Positions 25,237-33,257 of a stretch of DNA of 43,292 nt are shown here, in pieces. This DNA is from Faecalibacterium sp. UBA1360 (lineage in GTDB: Bacteria > Bacillota > Clostridia > Oscillospirales > Ruminococcaceae). The translations under genes and the position numbers were made by a program. Location of the stretch: NCBI GenBank assembly GCA_002306375.1, contig DBRU01000057.1, positions 1 to 43,292 of the forward strand, given 5' to 3'. Under the pieces are notes generated by a model. That model saw nothing but the letters and a program-made list of their open reading frames with translations, did no database searches and was not told the DNA's origin. The stretch's first letter is position 1. The number at the start of each line of letters is the position of its first letter.

Positions 25237-25680
25237 TCACTGGGGCGGGGCGGCCAGCTCCTCCACCGTGATGTCCACCAGATTGCGGCTGATGAAGTTC
25301 TCGGCCCCCGAATCCAGCGTATAGCTGAATTTCAGGTGCCCGCCTTTTTCACTCAAATCGTGTTCGATCACGTCCGCCGCCACCCCCAGCGACACCGAGC
25401 CGAACCCGGTCTCGTAGTGGCAGATGTGGCGGATGCCCTTTTCAATGACCAGCTGGCTGGGCACCTTGCCAAAGCGGGTCATGACCACCTCCCGGGCGTC
25501 CGCCGCCGCCTTGACGGTGGTGGTGCAGCCCGCGTAGCCGGTGGCCTCGGTCTCCTCGTAGGCGATGTAGAAGGCGGACCCGCGCCGGGTGAACTTGCCG
25601 CGGGTCATGAGCTCCACGCTGTCGGTCTCGCCGTTTTGTTCCATGGTGCCCTTGATGGTGATCAGATAGTTTTCCTGCAT
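25237..25680 (-). CDS. DUF1934 (YwiB-like) calycin-fold protein
   Basis: 147 residues, predicted all-beta, of the DUF1934 family, which is known for a lipocalin-like barrel fold and is usually encoded next to argS. Typical features are the start LITIKGTMEQNGETDSVELMT, the YEETEATG turn and HYETGFGSVSLGV. There is no signal peptide. Function is unknown, although small-ligand binding is suggested by the fold. Downstream of murI by 31 bases and upstream of argS. Confidence 0.85.
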   Translation of the reverse strand: MQENYLITIKGTMEQNGETDSVELMTRGKFTRRGSAFYIAYEETEATGYAGCTTTVKAAADAREVVMTRFGKVPSQLVIEKGIRHICHYETGFGSVSLGVAADVIEHDLSEKGGHLKFSYTLDSGAENFISRNLVDITVEELAAPPQ

Positions 25681-25711
25681 GGGTCCAGCATCCTTTGTGT
25701 TTTGGAATGGT

Positions 25712-26527
25712 TCAGTAAGTCTCGATGGCGATCTGTTCCACCGCCCCGCCGGCGTATTCGCCCAAAAACAGCGTTTCCAGTTCGGTGAAGGCCTCGGGCG
25801 TGTCGCTCACATAATAGCGCACCCGGCCGCCTTCGGCCCTGCCGCTGGTCAGATCCAGGTCCGCCAGGGCGGCGGCGGTCTCGATGGCCGTGACCTTGCC
25901 CGGATCGATCAGGGTGACGGCGTCGCCCATATATTCGCCGATCATTTTTTTCAAAAGGGGATAGTGGGTGCACCCCAGAATCAGGGTATCCACCCCGGCG
26001 TCGCGCACCTCGCGCAGATACTGGTCAATGACCAGCGTGGTCACGGGGTCGCCGTCGCCCACGTGCCCGTTTTCCACCAGGGGCACGAACAGCGGGCAGG
26101 CCCTGGCCACGATCTGGACGCCGGGCACCAGTTCCCGCAGCTGGGCCGCATAGGACCCGCTGCGGATGGTGGCCGCCGTGCCGATGACCCCCACCCGGCC
26201 GTTGCGGGTGGCCTGGGCTGCCTTGCGGGCGGCCGCGCCCACCACGCCGGTGTAGGGCACGGGCAGGCGGGCGGCCTCGTCCGACGGGTAGGTGGAGGAC
26301 ACGGTGCCGCAGGCCGCCATCAGGAACTTGACGTTTTGGCTCAGCAGGAATCGGATGTCCTGCCGGGCGTACTGCACGATGGTCTGCCGCCCGCGGCTGC
26401 CGTAGGGCACGCGGCCGGTGTCGCCGAAGTAGACGATGTCCTCGCCGGGCAGCACCCGGCGCAGCTGGCGCACGGCGGTCAGGCCGCCCAGGCCGCTGTC
26501 AAACACGCCGATGGGCCTTGTATCCAT
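25712..26527 (-). CDS. murI: Glutamate racemase
   Basis: 271 residues. MurI converts L- to D-glutamate for peptidoglycan. D10/S11 in FDSGLGGLT, the first catalytic cysteine C73 in MAACGTVSS, and the second C186 with H188 in LGCTHYP are present. The usual CNT motif at the first cysteine reads C-G-T here, so the conserved Asn is Gly74. Start at ATG 26527, overlapping the ddl stop by one base (TGATG); the frame open further upstream lies in ddl and is not coding. The order ddl-murI joins two steps of D-amino acid supply for the cell wall. Confidence 0.93.
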   Translation of the reverse strand: MDTRPIGVFDSGLGGLTAVRQLRRVLPGEDIVYFGDTGRVPYGSRGRQTIVQYARQDIRFLLSQNVKFLMAACGTVSSTYPSDEAARLPVPYTGVVGAAARKAAQATRNGRVGVIGTAATIRSGSYAAQLRELVPGVQIVARACPLFVPLVENGHVGDGDPVTTLVIDQYLREVRDAGVDTLILGCTHYPLLKKMIGEYMGDAVTLIDPGKVTAIETAAALADLDLTSGRAEGGRVRYYVSDTPEAFTELETLFLGEYAGGAVEQIAIETY

Positions 26528-27663
26528 CAGTAGGCTCCCTTCCGTTTGTTCAGGGCAAGGGTGATGAGCTTGTCGGCCAGCGCCGAGAAGCTCAGCCCTT
26601 CGTGTTCCATCAGCTTGGGGTACATGCTGATGGCCGTAAACCCGGGGAAGGTGTTCAGCTCGTTGCACAGCACCCGTCCCGTGCCCTTCTGCACAAAAAA
26701 GTCGCAGCGGGCCAGCCCGGCGCACCCCAGGGCCAGGTAGGCCCGGCGGGCCAGCGCCTGCACCTCGTCCAGCTTGGCCTCGTCCAGGCGGGCGGGGATC
26801 AACACCTGGGACACGCCGTTTTTGTACTTGTCGTCATAGGTGTAAAACTCGGCCCCGGCCAGGATCTCCCCCGGGCGGGTGGCAAAGACGCGGGCGGGGT
26901 CGTCGGGGTTGCCGATGGCCGCGCACTCCACTTCCTGCCCGTCGATGAATTCCTCAAACACCACCTTGTCGTCCTCGGCCAGGGCGACGGTCACGGCGCG
27001 GCGCAGGGCTTCGCGGTCGGCGGCCTTGCTGATGCCCACGCTGGACCCGGCGTTGGCCGGCTTGACGAACACGGGGTAGGGCAAAGCGGCCTCCACGGCG
27101 TCCAGCACGGCCTCGGCGTCGGCCTCGATGTCGGCGCGCACGGCGCAGCGCCAGGCGCAGTGGGGCACGCCGGCGGCGTCCATCAGGGTGTTGGCCACGG
27201 CTTTGTCCATGCACACGGCGCTGGCCAGCACGCCGCAGCCCACGTAGGGCAGCCCGGCCAGCTCAAACAGGCCCTGGATGGTGCCGTCCTCGCCGTTTTT
27301 GCCGTGCAAAACGGGGGCGGCCGCGTCCACGGGCTGTTCGTGCCAGACGCCGTTTTGCTGCACCAGCAGGGCGCGGCGGGTGCGGTCGGGGCTCAGCAGG
27401 CAGGGCGCACAGCGGTCGGCGTCGGTGAGCCAGGTGCCGTCGGCCACCTTGTCGGCGGGGCCGTCGTAGCGCAGCCAGCGGCCCTCTTTGGTGATGCCCA
27501 CGGCCGTAACGTCGTAGCGCCCGGCGCAGGGGGGCTGGGCCAGCGCCCGCAGCCAGGCCGCCGCCGAAACGCAGCTGACCTCGTGTTCGCTGGACACCCC
27601 GCCGAAGAAAAGCGCCAGACGGATGGGTTGATGGACCGGATTGTGGACCATGATATCGTTCAT
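26527..27663 (-). CDS. ddl: D-alanine--D-alanine ligase
   Basis: About 378 residues, an ATP-grasp ligase making the D-Ala-D-Ala terminus of peptidoglycan precursors. FGGVSSEHEVS at the N-terminus, GKNGEDGTIQG, the ATP-binding VKPANAGSSVGISK, and NELNTFPGFT near the C-terminus are all family motifs. The start is uncertain: ATG at 27663 has GAGGGG almost touching it, while ATG at 27651 has the same site 12 bases away. The open frame extends much further upstream but lacks support there. It is the first gene of the ddl-murI-DUF1934-argS group. Confidence 0.93.
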   Translation of the reverse strand: MNDIMVHNPVHQPIRLALFFGGVSSEHEVSCVSAAAWLRALAQPPCAGRYDVTAVGITKEGRWLRYDGPADKVADGTWLTDADRCAPCLLSPDRTRRALLVQQNGVWHEQPVDAAAPVLHGKNGEDGTIQGLFELAGLPYVGCGVLASAVCMDKAVANTLMDAAGVPHCAWRCAVRADIEADAEAVLDAVEAALPYPVFVKPANAGSSVGISKAADREALRRAVTVALAEDDKVVFEEFIDGQEVECAAIGNPDDPARVFATRPGEILAGAEFYTYDDKYKNGVSQVLIPARLDEAKLDEVQALARRAYLALGCAGLARCDFFVQKGTGRVLCNELNTFPGFTAISMYPKLMEHEGLSFSALADKLITLALNKRKGAY

Positions 27664-27788
27664 CCCCTCAAAGTATTGCAGAGCATAACATTTCAGCTTA
27701 TAATGATAACATATTTGACGGCGGGTTAAAAGATGTTTGGCCCAAAAAAAGAATTTTGGGCAAAAAAAACGCCGGGCGCAAAAATCCC

Positions 27789-27817
27789 TTGACAAGCCGT
27801 GCGGGGCGTGGTATGAT
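27789..27817 (+). promoter_or_regulatory. Strong promoter of the infC-rpmI-rplT operon
   Basis: TTGACA, 17-base spacer, TATGAT. The transcript would begin near 27824, leaving a leader of about 175 nucleotides before infC. Confidence 0.88.
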
Positions 27818-27823
27818 AGCAGA

Positions 27824-27971
27824 CGTAAAAAAAGCAGCGTCCGGCTCATGCCGCCGTTCACCTTGCGGACCACAGGGTCCCGGGTCATATACGTTTTCCG
27901 GCGGGCGGTATCGCGCGCCGGGGCGGGTATGTTTGGCGGCGGCTGCTTGACGGCGGCCGCTTTTGTTTGTT
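27824..27971 (+). promoter_or_regulatory. infC operon leader with attenuator hairpin
   Basis: The leader ends in a GC-rich stem (27936-27960, GCGGCGGC...GGCGGCCGC) followed by TTTTGTTTGTT, about 18 bases before the infC ribosome-binding site. In Bacillus-type Firmicutes the infC-rpmI-rplT leader is controlled by ribosomal protein L20 through premature termination. The same layout here makes an L20-type leader likely, though I could not match its L20-binding fold. Confidence 0.6.
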
Positions 27972-27997
27972 CATGTATCGTTTTGTATGGGAGGTGT

Positions 27998-28534
27998 ATT
28001 CCAATCGCCAGCAGCAACACTACCAAGGAATTGGAGATCAACGAGCGCATCCGCGACAAAGAGATCCGCCTGATCGGGGCGGACGGGTCGCAGATGGGCA
28101 TCATGTCCCCGCGCGACGCATTGCGCATGGCCGCCGAGCAGGATCTGGACCTGGTCAAGGTGGCCCCGCAGGCCAAGCCCCCGGTTTGCAAGATCCTGGA
28201 CTACGGCAAGTACCGCTTTGAAATGCAAAAGCGCGAAAAAGAAGCCAAGAAGAACCAGAAGATCGTGGAGATCAAAGAGATCCGTCTTTCTCTGAACATC
28301 GACACCAACGACTTCAACACCAAGGTCAACCAGGCGGCCAAGTTCCTTTCGCAGGGGCACAAGCTCAAGGTCTCCATCCGGTTCCGTGGCCGCGAGATGG
28401 CGCACACCAACCTGGGGCTCGAGGTGCATCACCGCTTCGCGCAGGCGCTGGAAGGCAAGGGCGTCGTTGACAAACAGCCCAAGCTCGAAGGCCGCAGCAT
28501 GATGATGTTCATGTCGCCCGCGCCCGTCAAGTAA
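27998..28534 (+). CDS. infC: Translation initiation factor IF-3, non-AUG start
   Basis: 178 residues with the two-domain IF3 layout. The N-domain has LEINERIRDKEIRLIG and the linker helix is KYRFEMQKREKEAKKNQK. The C-domain runs from EIKEIRLSLNIDTNDF to the end. No ATG, GTG or TTG lies near the right place. GGGAGGTG at 27989-27996 points to ATT at 27998 (spacing only 3) or ATC at 28004 (spacing 9). Rare AUU starts are a known feature of infC, allowing IF3 to limit its own synthesis. The ATG at 27929 would read through the attenuator and is rejected. Confidence 0.9.
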   Translation: MPIASSNTTKELEINERIRDKEIRLIGADGSQMGIMSPRDALRMAAEQDLDLVKVAPQAKPPVCKILDYGKYRFEMQKREKEAKKNQKIVEIKEIRLSLNIDTNDFNTKVNQAAKFLSQGHKLKVSIRFRGREMAHTNLGLEVHHRFAQALEGKGVVDKQPKLEGRSMMMFMSPAPVK

Positions 28535-28557
28535 CCCAATATTAGGAGGAAAACAAA

Positions 28558-28764
28558 ATGGCAAAGCTCAAACTCAAGACCTGCTCCGGCGCCAAAAAGC
28601 GCTTCAAGATGACCGGCACCGGCAAGATCAAGCGCAACGCTTCCAAGCGTCGTCATATCCTGACCAAGAAGACCACCAAGCTGACCCGCGGTCTGCGCAT
28701 GAACCACTATGTGGACAAGACCAACGAGGCCACCGTGCGCCGCATGATGCCCTACGGCGGCTGA
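28558..28764 (+). CDS. rpmI: 50S ribosomal protein L35
   Basis: 68 residues, strongly basic, with the L35 pattern KLKTCSGAKKRFKMTGTGKIKRNASKRRH (shown by its key residues: K/R-rich, TGTGK turn) and a C-terminal VRRMMPY. AGGAGG is upstream of the ATG. Standard position between infC and rplT. Confidence 0.97.
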   Translation: MAKLKLKTCSGAKKRFKMTGTGKIKRNASKRRHILTKKTTKLTRGLRMNHYVDKTNEATVRRMMPYGG

Positions 28765-28819
28765 TCGCGCACAGGTCCCAACGACTGGATTATGACTGTA
28801 TAAAAGGAGATAGAATACA

Positions 28820-29173
28820 ATGGCTCGTATCAAAGGCGCTACCATGACGCACAAGCGTCGCACCAAGACCCTCAAACTGGCGAAGGGCTACTACGGCTCC
28901 AAGTCCAAGCATTTCCGCATGGCCAAGCAGGCCGTCATGAAGAGCGGCAACTATGCCTTCGTGGGCCGCAAGCTCAAGAAGCGTCAGTTCCGCAACCTGT
29001 GGATCACCCGCATCAACAACGCGGTGCGTGCCCAGGGCATGAACTACTCCACCTTCATGAACGGCCTGAAGAAGGCCGGCGTCGAGCTCAACCGCAAGAT
29101 GCTGTCCGAGATGGCCATTCACGATCCCGCCAGCTTCACCGCTCTGGTCGAGACCGCCAAGAAGGCTCTGTGA
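28820..29173 (+). CDS. rplT: 50S ribosomal protein L20
   Basis: 117 residues. The basic N-terminal tail (MARIKGATMTHKRRTKTLK) and the globular part with RQFRNLWITRIN and YSTFMNGLKKAGVELNRKML are diagnostic. Besides assembling the 50S subunit, L20 represses this operon in Firmicutes by binding the leader mRNA. AAAGGAGA precedes the ATG. Confidence 0.97.
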   Translation: MARIKGATMTHKRRTKTLKLAKGYYGSKSKHFRMAKQAVMKSGNYAFVGRKLKKRQFRNLWITRINNAVRAQGMNYSTFMNGLKKAGVELNRKMLSEMAIHDPASFTALVETAKKAL

Positions 29174-29194
29174 TCCCTTTAACAGAAACTACCT

Positions 29195-29229
29195 AAAGAC
29201 GCCCGCGCACATGCGCGTGCGTCTTTTTT
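29195..29229 (+). terminator. Terminator of the infC operon
   Basis: A 14-bp stem with one mismatch (AAAGACGC, CGCGCA) and a 2-base loop is followed by TTTTTT, 22 bases after the rplT stop. The next start codon is only 19 bases later. The methyltransferase gene therefore has no room for its own promoter after the hairpin and may depend on read-through. Confidence 0.85.
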
Positions 29230-29247
29230 GGAATTGTGAGCTTTTTT

Positions 29248-30036
29248 ATGTACCATACTGTATCCGCCATCACCAGCCGGGACAACGACCGCATCAAGCG
29301 TGCCTGCGCCTTGCGGGACAGCGAAAAGCAGCGCGCCGCCGCCGGCCTCTTTTTTGCCGAGGGCCCCAAGCTCTGCCTGGAGCTGGCCCGGGACTGCGAG
29401 GCTGTCGAGGTGTTCGCCACCTCCCGGGCGCTGGAACACACCCCGGCATTATCCGCCTTTGGGGGGCGCACGACCCTCATTGCCCCCCACGTGGCCGAAA
29501 AGCTGGCCGGCACCCGCTCTTCCCAGGAGGTGTTCGCCCTGTTCGTCACCCCCTCCTGCGACCCCGCGCCGCTGCTCGCTTCGGCCCGGCGCATCCTGGC
29601 GCTGGAATCCGTGCAGGACCCCGGCAACGTGGGGGCCCTTTTGCGCAGCGCCGCGGCCTTCGGGTTTGACGGCGTGCTGCTGGGCCCGGGGTGCGCGTCC
29701 CCCTTTTCGCCCAAGGTGCTGCGCGCCTGCATGGGCGCGGCCGGCCGCCTGCCCCTGGGCGTGTGCGCCGACCTGCCCGCCGCGCTGGGCCAATTGCGGG
29801 CGCGGGGCGTGACCTGCCTGGCCGCGGCTTTGTACAATGCCCGGCCCCTGGACGAGGTGGGGGCCCAATATCCCGGCGGGCTGTGCCTGGTCATCGGCAG
29901 CGAGGGCCAGGGCCTGAGCGACGCGGCCGTGGCGGCCTGCACCCTGTCGGTGCGCATCCCCATGACCGACCGGGTGGAAAGCCTCAACGCAGGGGTGGCC
30001 GGCAGCATTCTGTTGTGGCATTTCAGAGGAGTTTGA
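29248..30036 (+). CDS. SpoU/TrmH-family RNA 2'-O-methyltransferase
   Basis: 262 residues with a substrate-binding N-domain (RDNDRIKRACALRDSEKQRAA-type, about 8-100) and a SPOUT knot domain. The three SpoU motifs are complete: QDPGNVGALLRSA (N127, R133), LVIGSEGQGL, and IPMTDRVESLNAGVAGS. These bind S-adenosylmethionine in the trefoil knot. Homologues methylate 23S rRNA or tRNA riboses; the target is not predictable here. The ATG at 29248 is chosen over GTG at 29236, as the spacing to weak purine sites is better. It is followed after 6 bases by dprA. Confidence 0.88.
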   Translation: MYHTVSAITSRDNDRIKRACALRDSEKQRAAAGLFFAEGPKLCLELARDCEAVEVFATSRALEHTPALSAFGGRTTLIAPHVAEKLAGTRSSQEVFALFVTPSCDPAPLLASARRILALESVQDPGNVGALLRSAAAFGFDGVLLGPGCASPFSPKVLRACMGAAGRLPLGVCADLPAALGQLRARGVTCLAAALYNARPLDEVGAQYPGGLCLVIGSEGQGLSDAAVAACTLSVRIPMTDRVESLNAGVAGSILLWHFRGV

Positions 30037-30042
30037 TGTACA

Positions 30043-31143
30043 ATGGATACCGCGCTGTACTGGATGTGGCTGGCCGACGCCCTGGGCTCCGGCTTCCGCC
30101 ACGCCCGGGACCTGCTGCGCCGGTGCCCGGACCCCCGGGCCCTGTATGAGCGCCTGCAAGCCGGCGAGCCCTTGCCCGACGTGCTGCACGCCTCGGCCCT
30201 GGACCGGCTCAAAGCCGGGGACCCGGCCCTTCTGGCCCCCCGCCTGGCGGCGTGTTCCCGCCTGGGCGTGCAGGTGCTGACCCCCCAGGATATCGATTAC
30301 CCCGACCGTCTGCGCACGCTGCCCGACATGCCTTTGGCCCTGTATGTGACCGGGTCCGTCGCCTGCCTCAACGGCGGGCGGTACGTGGGCATGGTGGGCA
30401 CCCGCCGGCCCACGGCCTACGGGCAGCAGGCCTGCCGGGATCTGTCGCTGGCGCTGGCAAAAGCGGGGGCGGTGCTGGTCAGCGGCCTGGCCGACGGCCT
30501 GGACGCCCAGGCCCACCGCGCCGCCGTGGAAGCCGGCACGCCCACGGTGGCCTTTCTGGGCACCGCCATCCACAAGACCTTCCCCGCGGCCAACGCGCCG
30601 CTGCGCCGCGACATCGAAGCGGGGGGCGGCGCCGTGCTCAGCGAGTACCCGCCCGACTACCGGGGCAAGACCACCGGCACCTTTCTGGCCCGCAACCGGC
30701 TCATCGCCGGTTTGTCCGAGGCCGTCTGCGTCACCGAGGCCCGCCGCCGCAGCGGCACATTGAACACCGTGAACCACGCCCGGCGCTACGGCCGGCTGGT
30801 GTACAGCGTGCCGGGCAGCATTTACAGCCCCACCAGCCAGGGCACCAACGATCTGTTGTGCCAGGGCAAGGCCCGGCCTTTGTGCGAGGCCGGGGACCTT
30901 CTGCGGGCGCTGGACATGCAGCCCGCCGACCCGACGCCCCCCGCCGAACAGCCGCCGGCGGTCCCCCTGAGCCCCGAAGCCGCCGCGGTGCTGGCAGCGC
31001 TTGGCCCCGTGCCCGCCACGCCGGACGCGGTGGCCGCCGCCACCGGCCTGCCCATGCCCCGGGTGCTGGCGGCGCTCATGGAACTGGAATTCGCCGGCGC
31101 GGCCACCGCCCACCCGGGCCATGCCTACACCGCCGGGCGCTAA
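30043..31143 (+). CDS. dprA: DNA processing protein DprA (Smf)
   Basis: 366 residues. A SAM-like N-terminal region (about 1-70) is followed by the Rossmann-like DprA core. The core has VGMVGTRRPTAYG, VSGLADGLDAQAH, SEYPPDY and FLARNRLIAGLS. A Pro-rich linker (about 290-310) precedes a winged-helix C-terminal domain (about 310-366). DprA loads RecA on incoming single-stranded DNA during transformation, and is widespread even without known competence. It lies upstream of topA, the common order smf-topA-trmFO in Firmicutes. Confidence 0.95.
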   Translation: MDTALYWMWLADALGSGFRHARDLLRRCPDPRALYERLQAGEPLPDVLHASALDRLKAGDPALLAPRLAACSRLGVQVLTPQDIDYPDRLRTLPDMPLALYVTGSVACLNGGRYVGMVGTRRPTAYGQQACRDLSLALAKAGAVLVSGLADGLDAQAHRAAVEAGTPTVAFLGTAIHKTFPAANAPLRRDIEAGGGAVLSEYPPDYRGKTTGTFLARNRLIAGLSEAVCVTEARRRSGTLNTVNHARRYGRLVYSVPGSIYSPTSQGTNDLLCQGKARPLCEAGDLLRALDMQPADPTPPAEQPPAVPLSPEAAAVLAALGPVPATPDAVAAATGLPMPRVLAALMELEFAGAATAHPGHAYTAGR

Positions 31144-31165
31144 ACACTGTATCAGGAGCGATACC

Positions 31166-33256
31166 ATGCCAAAATTAGTCATCGTGGAATCCCCGGCCAA
31201 GGCCAAGACCATCGGCAAATACCTGGGCCGCGGCTATAAGGTAACGGCCAGCATGGGCCATGTGCGGGACCTGCCCGCCAGCCAGCTGGGCATCGACGTG
31301 GACAACCACTATGCCCCCAAATATATCACGATCAAGGGCAAGCAGAAGCTGGTCAAGGAGCTGAAAGCCGAGGCCAAAAAGTGCGACGGCGTGCTGCTGG
31401 CCACCGACCCGGACCGGGAAGGCGAGGCCATCAGCTGGCATCTGGCCAACCTGCTGGGCCTGGACCCGGCCGCGCCCAACCGCGTCACCTTTGACGAGAT
31501 CACCAAAAAAGGCGTGCAGGAGGGCATGGCCCACCCCCGCGCCATCGACATGGACCTGTTCAACGCCCAGCAGGCCCGCCGCGCTTTGGACCGCCTGGTG
31601 GGCTACAAGCTCAGCCCCTTTTTGTGGCGCAAGGTGCGCCGGGGCCTTTCGGCCGGGCGGGTGCAGAGCGTGGCCGTGCGCCTGATCCGCGACCGGGAAC
31701 TGGAGATCGAGCGCTTTGTGCCCGAGGAATACTGGAACCTGGACGCCAACCTCAAACCCGCGGGGGGCGGGGCCTCCTTCACGGCCCGGCTGGCGGCTTC
31801 GGCCGACGGCAAAAAGGTGACCGTGCGCACCAAGGAGCAGGCCGACGGGATCCTGGCCTCCCTGCAGGGCGCGGCGTACAGCGTGGCCAAGGTGGACAAG
31901 GGCAAGCGCCGCCGGGCCCCCGCGCCGCCCTTCATCACCTCCACCTTGCAGCAGGACGCCAGCCGCGCCTTCGGCTTTTCGGCCACCCGCACCATGCGGG
32001 CGGCCCAGACGCTGTATGAAGGCGTGGACATCGAGGGCCACGGCACCGTGGGTCTCATCACCTATATGCGTACCGACTCGCTGCGCATCTCGGACGAAGC
32101 CGTGGCCGCCGCCAAGGCCTTCATCGGGGAGCGCTGGGGCGAACGGTATGTCTGCCCCACCCCCCGGCGCTGGAAGTCCCGTTCCGCCACCGCGGCCCAG
32201 GACGCCCACGAAGCCATCCGCCCCTCCATGCCCGAGCTCACCCCCGACGAGGTGGAGCAGAGCATCACGGGGGACACCGCCCGCCTGTACCGGCTCATCT
32301 GGTCCCGCTTCATGGCCAGCCAGATGGCCGACTGCCTGATGGACACCGTCTCGGTGACCGTATCGGCGGGCAACTGGCTATTCCGCGCCTCGGGGTATAC
32401 CGTCACCTTCGACGGCTTCACGGCCCTGTACGAGGAGGCCACCGACGACAAGCAGAAGAAAGAGACCGCCCTGCCCCCGCTGGAAGCCGGGCAGGCGCTG
32501 GACCTGTATAAACTGACGGCGGACCAGAAGTTCACCCAGCCCCCGCCGCTGTACACCGAGGCCGCCCTCATCCACGCCCTGGAAGAGAACGGCATCGGCC
32601 GCCCCTCCACCTACGCGCCCACGATCAGCACGATCGTGGATCGTGGCTATGTGGAAAAGGAAAACAAAAAGCTCAAGACCACCCCCCTGGGCCAGGCCGT
32701 CAACCAGGTCATGCTGGAACAGTTCCCCGAGATCGTGGACCCCACCTTCAGCGCCGAGATGGAAAAGAAGCTGGACGTGGTGGAAAGCGGTCAGGCCGAC
32801 TGGGTGGAAACGGTGGACGAGTTCTACCAGGGCTTTGCCAAAAGCCTGGAAAAGGCCGAAAAGGACATGGAGGGCAAAAAGGTCAAGGTGGCCGACATCC
32901 CCACCGACGAGATCTGTGAAAAGTGCGGCAAGCCCATGGTCATCAAGTCGGGGCGCTACGGCAAGTTCGTGGCCTGTTCGGGCTTCCCCGAATGCCGCAA
33001 CGCCCACCCCCTGGTCAAGGACACCGGCGGTCTGTGCCCGCTGTGCGGCGGCCACATGCTGCTGCGCAAAAGCGCCAAAGGCCGGGTGTACTACGGCTGC
33101 GGCAACTACCCCACCTGCAATTTCATGACCTGGGACGAACCGGTGGCCGACCGCTGCCCCCAGTGCGGCAGCACGCTGTTCAAGCGCAAAGGCCAGCTGA
33201 TCTGCCTCAAAGAGGGCTGCGGCTACCAGAAGGCCCCCGAACCCAAAAAGGAGTAA
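31166..33256 (+). CDS. topA: DNA topoisomerase I
   Basis: 696-residue type IA topoisomerase that relaxes negative supercoils. The Toprim domain is at the N-terminus (VIVESPAKAKTI, ATDPDREGEAISWH). The catalytic tyrosine is Y300 in GLITYMRTDS, and the QDAHEAIRP motif follows. The C-terminus has three four-cysteine zinc ribbons, beginning CEKCGKPM, CPLCGGHM and CPQCGSTL. The ATG at 31166 has CAGGAG upstream. The open frame starting earlier overlaps dprA and is not used. One base separates the stop from trmFO. Confidence 0.97.
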   Translation: MPKLVIVESPAKAKTIGKYLGRGYKVTASMGHVRDLPASQLGIDVDNHYAPKYITIKGKQKLVKELKAEAKKCDGVLLATDPDREGEAISWHLANLLGLDPAAPNRVTFDEITKKGVQEGMAHPRAIDMDLFNAQQARRALDRLVGYKLSPFLWRKVRRGLSAGRVQSVAVRLIRDRELEIERFVPEEYWNLDANLKPAGGGASFTARLAASADGKKVTVRTKEQADGILASLQGAAYSVAKVDKGKRRRAPAPPFITSTLQQDASRAFGFSATRTMRAAQTLYEGVDIEGHGTVGLITYMRTDSLRISDEAVAAAKAFIGERWGERYVCPTPRRWKSRSATAAQDAHEAIRPSMPELTPDEVEQSITGDTARLYRLIWSRFMASQMADCLMDTVSVTVSAGNWLFRASGYTVTFDGFTALYEEATDDKQKKETALPPLEAGQALDLYKLTADQKFTQPPPLYTEAALIHALEENGIGRPSTYAPTISTIVDRGYVEKENKKLKTTPLGQAVNQVMLEQFPEIVDPTFSAEMEKKLDVVESGQADWVETVDEFYQGFAKSLEKAEKDMEGKKVKVADIPTDEICEKCGKPMVIKSGRYGKFVACSGFPECRNAHPLVKDTGGLCPLCGGHMLLRKSAKGRVYYGCGNYPTCNFMTWDEPVADRCPQCGSTLFKRKGQLICLKEGCGYQKAPEPKKE

Positions 33257-33257
33257 T

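Noticed and set aside
26528..26725. Upstream extension of murI
   Set aside because: It lies inside ddl; MDTRPIGVFDSG is the normal MurI start and overlaps the ddl stop by one base.
27740..27761. Perfect 8-bp inverted repeat GCCCAAAA/TTTTGGGC between ddl and infC
   Set aside because: No T-run follows on either strand next to the stem, so it is not a terminator. It lies between divergent transcription units and could be an operator, but nothing supports that.
27737..27997. Upstream extension of infC in frame, including ATG at 27929
   Set aside because: It crosses the promoter and the attenuator hairpin, and IF3 homologues begin near ASSNTTKELEINE.
27664..28191. Upstream extension of ddl by about 180 codons
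   Set aside because: It runs antisense to the infC promoter and leader and has no ligase-like sequence.
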